A DNA stretch of 8,530 nt from Alphaproteobacteria bacterium UBA2784 (GTDB lineage Bacteria > Pseudomonadota > Alphaproteobacteria > Micropepsales > Micropepsaceae). Each line of letters opens with the position of its first letter. Position 1 is the stretch's first letter. The stretch lies in the NCBI GenBank assembly GCA_002352285.1, contig DEIC01000113.1, positions 1 through 8,530 on the forward strand. The letters are read 5' to 3'. Positions 5,960 to 8,530 of the stretch are shown here, piece by piece. Made by a program: the position numbers and the translations under genes. Under the pieces are notes generated by a model. The model was given only the letters and a program-made list of their open reading frames with translations, did not search any database and was not told the DNA's origin.

Positions 5960-7080
5960 GGCGCGTCTCCGCCATGCCAGGCGCGCTGATAGCGCCAGCC
6001 CAGCCGGTTCAGAATCTCATAGGGCGGCGTTCCGGCGGCCGCCGCCATGTCATCAACCGTGTACTGATGATTGAGCAGTTCAACCGTATCGCCCACGGCG
6101 CAGGAAGGAACATCGGTCACATCAAGCGTAATCAGGTCCATCGACACGCGGCCCGCATAAGCCACGCGCGCGCCCGAAACAAATGCCTCGCCCTTGTTGG
6201 AAAGCGCGCGCGGCACGCCATCGGCATAGCCAATCGCAATCGTGGCAATGCGCGTCGGCCGCTGGGCCGTAAACGTGCCGCCGTATCCAACGGTTTCGCC
6301 CGGCTTGATGTCGCGTAATTGCAGAATGGGCGCAGAAAGCCGCAATACCGGCTCAAACGGGTTGGGCGCACCAGAAAGCGGATTGCCGCCATAAAGCCCG
6401 ACACCCGGCCGCGTGACATCAAGATGAAAGCGGGGGGCAAGTGTTGCGCCCGCCGATGCTGACAGGCTGAGACGGACGCTTGGCAGCCGCGCGGCCTGCG
6501 AAAGAAAGCGTGCCAGCTGCGCCTCGTTCATCGGATGCGCCTGCTCATCGGCACAGGCAAGGTGACTCATGAAGAGATCAAGCTTGAGCGCAGAAATCTC
6601 TCCGGCCGCCATGGCCGCCTCAAACTCGGCCTGCGGCATGCCGGTGCGGTTGATGCCGGTATCAAGCTGCAAGGCGCAAGGGCGATCCTTGGCGACCGTC
6701 AGCCATTCGCGCAACTGCGCGCGTGAATTGATGACGGGGCGCGCACCAGCGAGAGCCACATCGCGCGCCGCGCCCGCAGGCAGACCGTTGAGGAGATAGA
6801 GCGGCGCACCCTGCGCCACATCTTTCAGCGCCTCGGCTTCGGCCAGCGTGGCGGTGAAAAAGGCCCGTGCGCCATCGCGGGTAAGCGTGCGCACGACCTC
6901 GCGCGCACCGATGCCATAGGCATTCGCCTTGACCACCGGCCACGGCTCTGCATCGGGCGCAAGCGCGCGCACGCGGCGGAAATTCCGCCGCACGGCTTCA
7001 AGGTCAATGTCGAGGCGGGGCCCGACCGGCCCCTGCTTCGTCATCTGGAGCACCGCAGTCTGGGCCGGTTCGCTGAGCAT
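5956..7080 (-). CDS. alr: Alanine racemase (PLP-dependent)
   Basis: Interconverts L- and D-alanine with pyridoxal phosphate, supplying D-Ala for peptidoglycan. The 374 residues span the TIM-barrel and C-terminal beta domain. The PLP lysine is K51 in VVKANAYGIG (49-58). Other family residues present are R145 (DTGINRTG), RPGVGLYG at 224-231 for the cofactor-ring arginine, the second catalytic base Y266 (VGYGGTF), GYADG at 284-288, RVSMD at 311-315 and PYEIL at 353-357. Two changes stand out: Q138 where the Geobacillus enzyme has a carbamylated lysine (K129), and A208 where the usual 'NS' phosphate-site pair has asparagine. It begins 6 nt after the dnaB stop and overlaps mlaE by 4 nt. The ATG at 7080 gives a 21-residue lead-in; an internal ATG at 7044 (M13) would give a more usual N terminus. 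Neither has a good ribosome site. Confidence 0.95.
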   Translation of the reverse strand: MLSEPAQTAVLQMTKQGPVGPRLDIDLEAVRRNFRRVRALAPDAEPWPVVKANAYGIGAREVVRTLTRDGARAFFTATLAEAEALKDVAQGAPLYLLNGLPAGAARDVALAGARPVINSRAQLREWLTVAKDRPCALQLDTGINRTGMPQAEFEAAMAAGEISALKLDLFMSHLACADEQAHPMNEAQLARFLSQAARLPSVRLSLSASAGATLAPRFHLDVTRPGVGLYGGNPLSGAPNPFEPVLRLSAPILQLRDIKPGETVGYGGTFTAQRPTRIATIAIGYADGVPRALSNKGEAFVSGARVAYAGRVSMDLITLDVTDVPSCAVGDTVELLNHQYTVDDMAAAAGTPPYEILNRLGWRYQRAWHGGDAP

Positions 7081-7086
7081 GGGGCG

Positions 7087-8530
7087 CTATGAATAGCTTT
7101 CCGGCCGGTCTTTGTCTTCCACGAGATTGTCAAAACGCGTTAATTCAGCCTGGAAGGCAAGTTTGACCGTGCCGCCCGGGCCATGGCGGTGCTTTTCAAT
7201 CAGAACTTCGCCCGTGCCGTGCACGCGCTCCATCTTTTCCTGCCACTTGGCGAGTTCCTTGGGATCATCGGACGGCGCCTTGGTCTGCAGGTAATATTCT
7301 TCACGGTAAACGAACATCACCACGTCGGCGTCCTGCTCGATCGAGCCGCTTTCGCGCAGGTCCGACAGGTTGGGACGCTTGTCATCGCGCGCATCAACAC
7401 CGCGATTCAGCTGCGAAAGGGCAACGACCGGCACGTTGAGTTCCTTGGCCAGCGCCTTGAGGCTCTTGGTGATGTCGGTGACTTCCTGCACGCGATTGTC
7501 ATAACGCTTGCCGCCCGAGCCTTCGAGCAGCTGGAGATAGTCGATCACGATCATGTCCAGACCGGTCGCCTTGTCGCGCTTCATGCGCCGGGCGCGCGCG
7601 GCCACCTGTGAGACCGACAGTCCCGCGCTGTCGTCGATGTAAAGTGGCATCTCCTCCAGCATGGTCACGGCATCGACCAGCTCGCCGAACTTCTCGTTGG
7701 GGATCTGGCCCTGCCGGATCTTGTAGACCGGGATTTGCGCAAACTGCGCCATCACGCGGCCCGCCAGCTGCTCGGCGGACATTTCCAGCGAAAAGAACGC
7801 GACCGCGCCACCATCATTGGGATCGTTCATCCGGGCGCGCGCCGCGTTGACCGCAATGTTGGTGGCCAGCGCCGTCTTGCCCATGCCGGGGCGTCCGGCA
7901 AGGATGATGAGGTCCGAGCGCTGCAAGCCCCCCAGCTTGTTGTCGAGCTTGGTAAAGCCTGTCGTGACGCCCACGACATGCGTGCGCCTTTTGTGGGCAG
8001 CCTCTGCCGCCTGCAAGGCGGTCGTCACCGACTGCCGGAACGACTTGAAGCCGCCGCCAAACCGCTCCTTGGTTGCGATGGCATAGAGCGCGCGCTCCGC
8101 ATCCTCCACCTGTTCCTGCGGCGTGATGTGAATGGGCGCGTCATAGGCTTCATTCACGATGTCTTCGCCCACATGGATCAGCTGGCGGCGAATGGCGAGA
8201 TTGGTAATCGTGCGCGCAAACTCGGGAACATTGTTGACCGACGGGCAGTCCTCGGCCAGCTGGCGCAGATAGGCGGCCCCGCCGACCTCTTTCAGGTCAG
8301 GATCATTCTCAAACTGCATCTTCAGCGTCAGCGGATTGGCTGATCCGCCGCGCCGGTAAAGCTCGCTTGCCGCCTCATAGATGCGCCCGTGCAGCCGGGC
8401 GAAGAAATGCTCCGGCTTGATGGTGTCGCCAAGACGCGTGAAATTTTCATTGTTGATGAGAAGCGCGCCCAGGAGCGCTTGCTCGATCTCGATATTGTGC
8501 GGCGGCTGCCGCAATGTCGGCGTGTCGTCG
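7087..8530 (-). CDS. dnaB: Replicative DNA helicase DnaB (5' end cut by window)
   Basis: The hexameric helicase that unwinds DNA at the replication fork. The frame stays open to the window edge, reading DDTPT before LRQPPHNIEIEQALLG. The latter is the classic DnaB N-terminal start region, so only a few codons are missing; the TTG at 8512-8514 is not a convincing start. Counting from that TTG, the N-terminal helical domain spans about 5-105, a linker runs to ~180, and the RecA-like domain carries Walker A GRPGMGKTA (207-215), Walker B IVIDYLQLL (322-330), SQLNRG (367-372) and the end block LRESGSIEQDADVVMFVYREEYY (386-408, written here by its ends: LRESG and REEYY). A charged insertion follows at about 409-435 before GEVLIEKHRHGPGGTV; it is absent from E. 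coli DnaB and typical of alphaproteobacteria as I recall. No intein is present. alr follows after 6 nt. Confidence 0.96.
   Translation of the reverse strand, partial: DDTPTLRQPPHNIEIEQALLGALLINNENFTRLGDTIKPEHFFARLHGRIYEAASELYRRGGSANPLTLKMQFENDPDLKEVGGAAYLRQLAEDCPSVNNVPEFARTITNLAIRRQLIHVGEDIVNEAYDAPIHITPQEQVEDAERALYAIATKERFGGGFKSFRQSVTTALQAAEAAHKRRTHVVGVTTGFTKLDNKLGGLQRSDLIILAGRPGMGKTALATNIAVNAARARMNDPNDGGAVAFFSLEMSAEQLAGRVMAQFAQIPVYKIRQGQIPNEKFGELVDAVTMLEEMPLYIDDSAGLSVSQVAARARRMKRDKATGLDMIVIDYLQLLEGSGGKRYDNRVQEVTDITKSLKALAKELNVPVVALSQLNRGVDARDDKRPNLSDLRESGSIEQDADVVMFVYREEYYLQTKAPSDDPKELAKWQEKMERVHGTGEVLIEKHRHGPGGTVKLAFQAELTRFDNLVEDKDRPESYS

Larger units (their letters stand above)
87..8530 (-). 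other. Probable eight-gene operon dnaB-alr-mlaE-mlaF-radA-cvpA-purF-SDR
   Basis: All eight genes run the same way, with junctions of +6, -4, +3, +4, +40, -4 and +4 nt. There is no room for a promoter between any of them except the 40-nt radA-cvpA gap, where no convincing -35/-10 pair is visible. The promoter of the unit is expected upstream of dnaB, outside the window. Internal promoters inside coding sequence cannot be excluded by eye. Confidence 0.65.

Noticed and set aside
7735..8343. A 202-codon plus-strand open frame opposite dnaB
   Set aside because: Antisense to the conserved DnaB core, with no domain or ribosome site; a shadow frame.
8512..8514. TTG at the right edge as the true dnaB start
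   Set aside because: The frame stays open upstream to the window edge, and DnaB proteins usually have several residues before the QPPHNIE block, so the true start is most likely outside.
7087..8530. Intein in DnaB or RadA, both common intein hosts
   Set aside because: Both proteins have normal length with uninterrupted Walker A and downstream motifs.

Overview
This window reads as core chromosome from an alphaproteobacterium of moderately high GC (about 60% by eye). The gene order dnaB - alr - (mlaE-mlaF) - radA - cvpA - purF - SDR is one I associate with alphaproteobacteria. The DnaB C-terminal insertion, the CvpA tail and the scarcity of GANTC sites also fit that class. I cannot resolve the order or genus.

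Layout: the first 90 bases are the last 29 codons of a plus-strand gene, most likely the GTPase der. Everything else is one minus-strand series read from right to left: dnaB (5' end cut by the window edge), alr, mlaE, mlaF, radA, cvpA, purF and a short-chain dehydrogenase/reductase. Junctions in that order are a 6-nt gap, a 4-nt ATGA overlap, 3-nt gap, 4-nt gap, 40-nt gap, 4-nt ATGA overlap and 4-nt gap, so the set is probably one transcription unit with heavy translational coupling. The last gene overlaps the stop of der by 4 nt, tail to tail, with no visible terminator between them. There is no gene-free stretch over 40 nt, and no RNA gene, insertion sequence, CRISPR array or prophage trace.

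Functionally the unit joins replication-fork unwinding (DnaB), D-alanine supply for peptidoglycan (Alr), an ABC core for inner-membrane lipid transport (MlaE/MlaF), recombination and branch migration (RadA), a membrane protein (CvpA), the first committed step of purine synthesis (PurF) and an uncharacterised NADP-type oxidoreductase. All are intact housekeeping-type genes.

I see no candidate for a new biological system. The points worth a second look are modest: an Alr lacking the usual carbamylated lysine and one PLP-site asparagine, an MlaEF pair without its MCE partner, the uncharacterised SDR tied to purF, a conserved-looking end on the disordered CvpA tail, and a small hairpin plus five-codon ORF in the only real intergenic gap.
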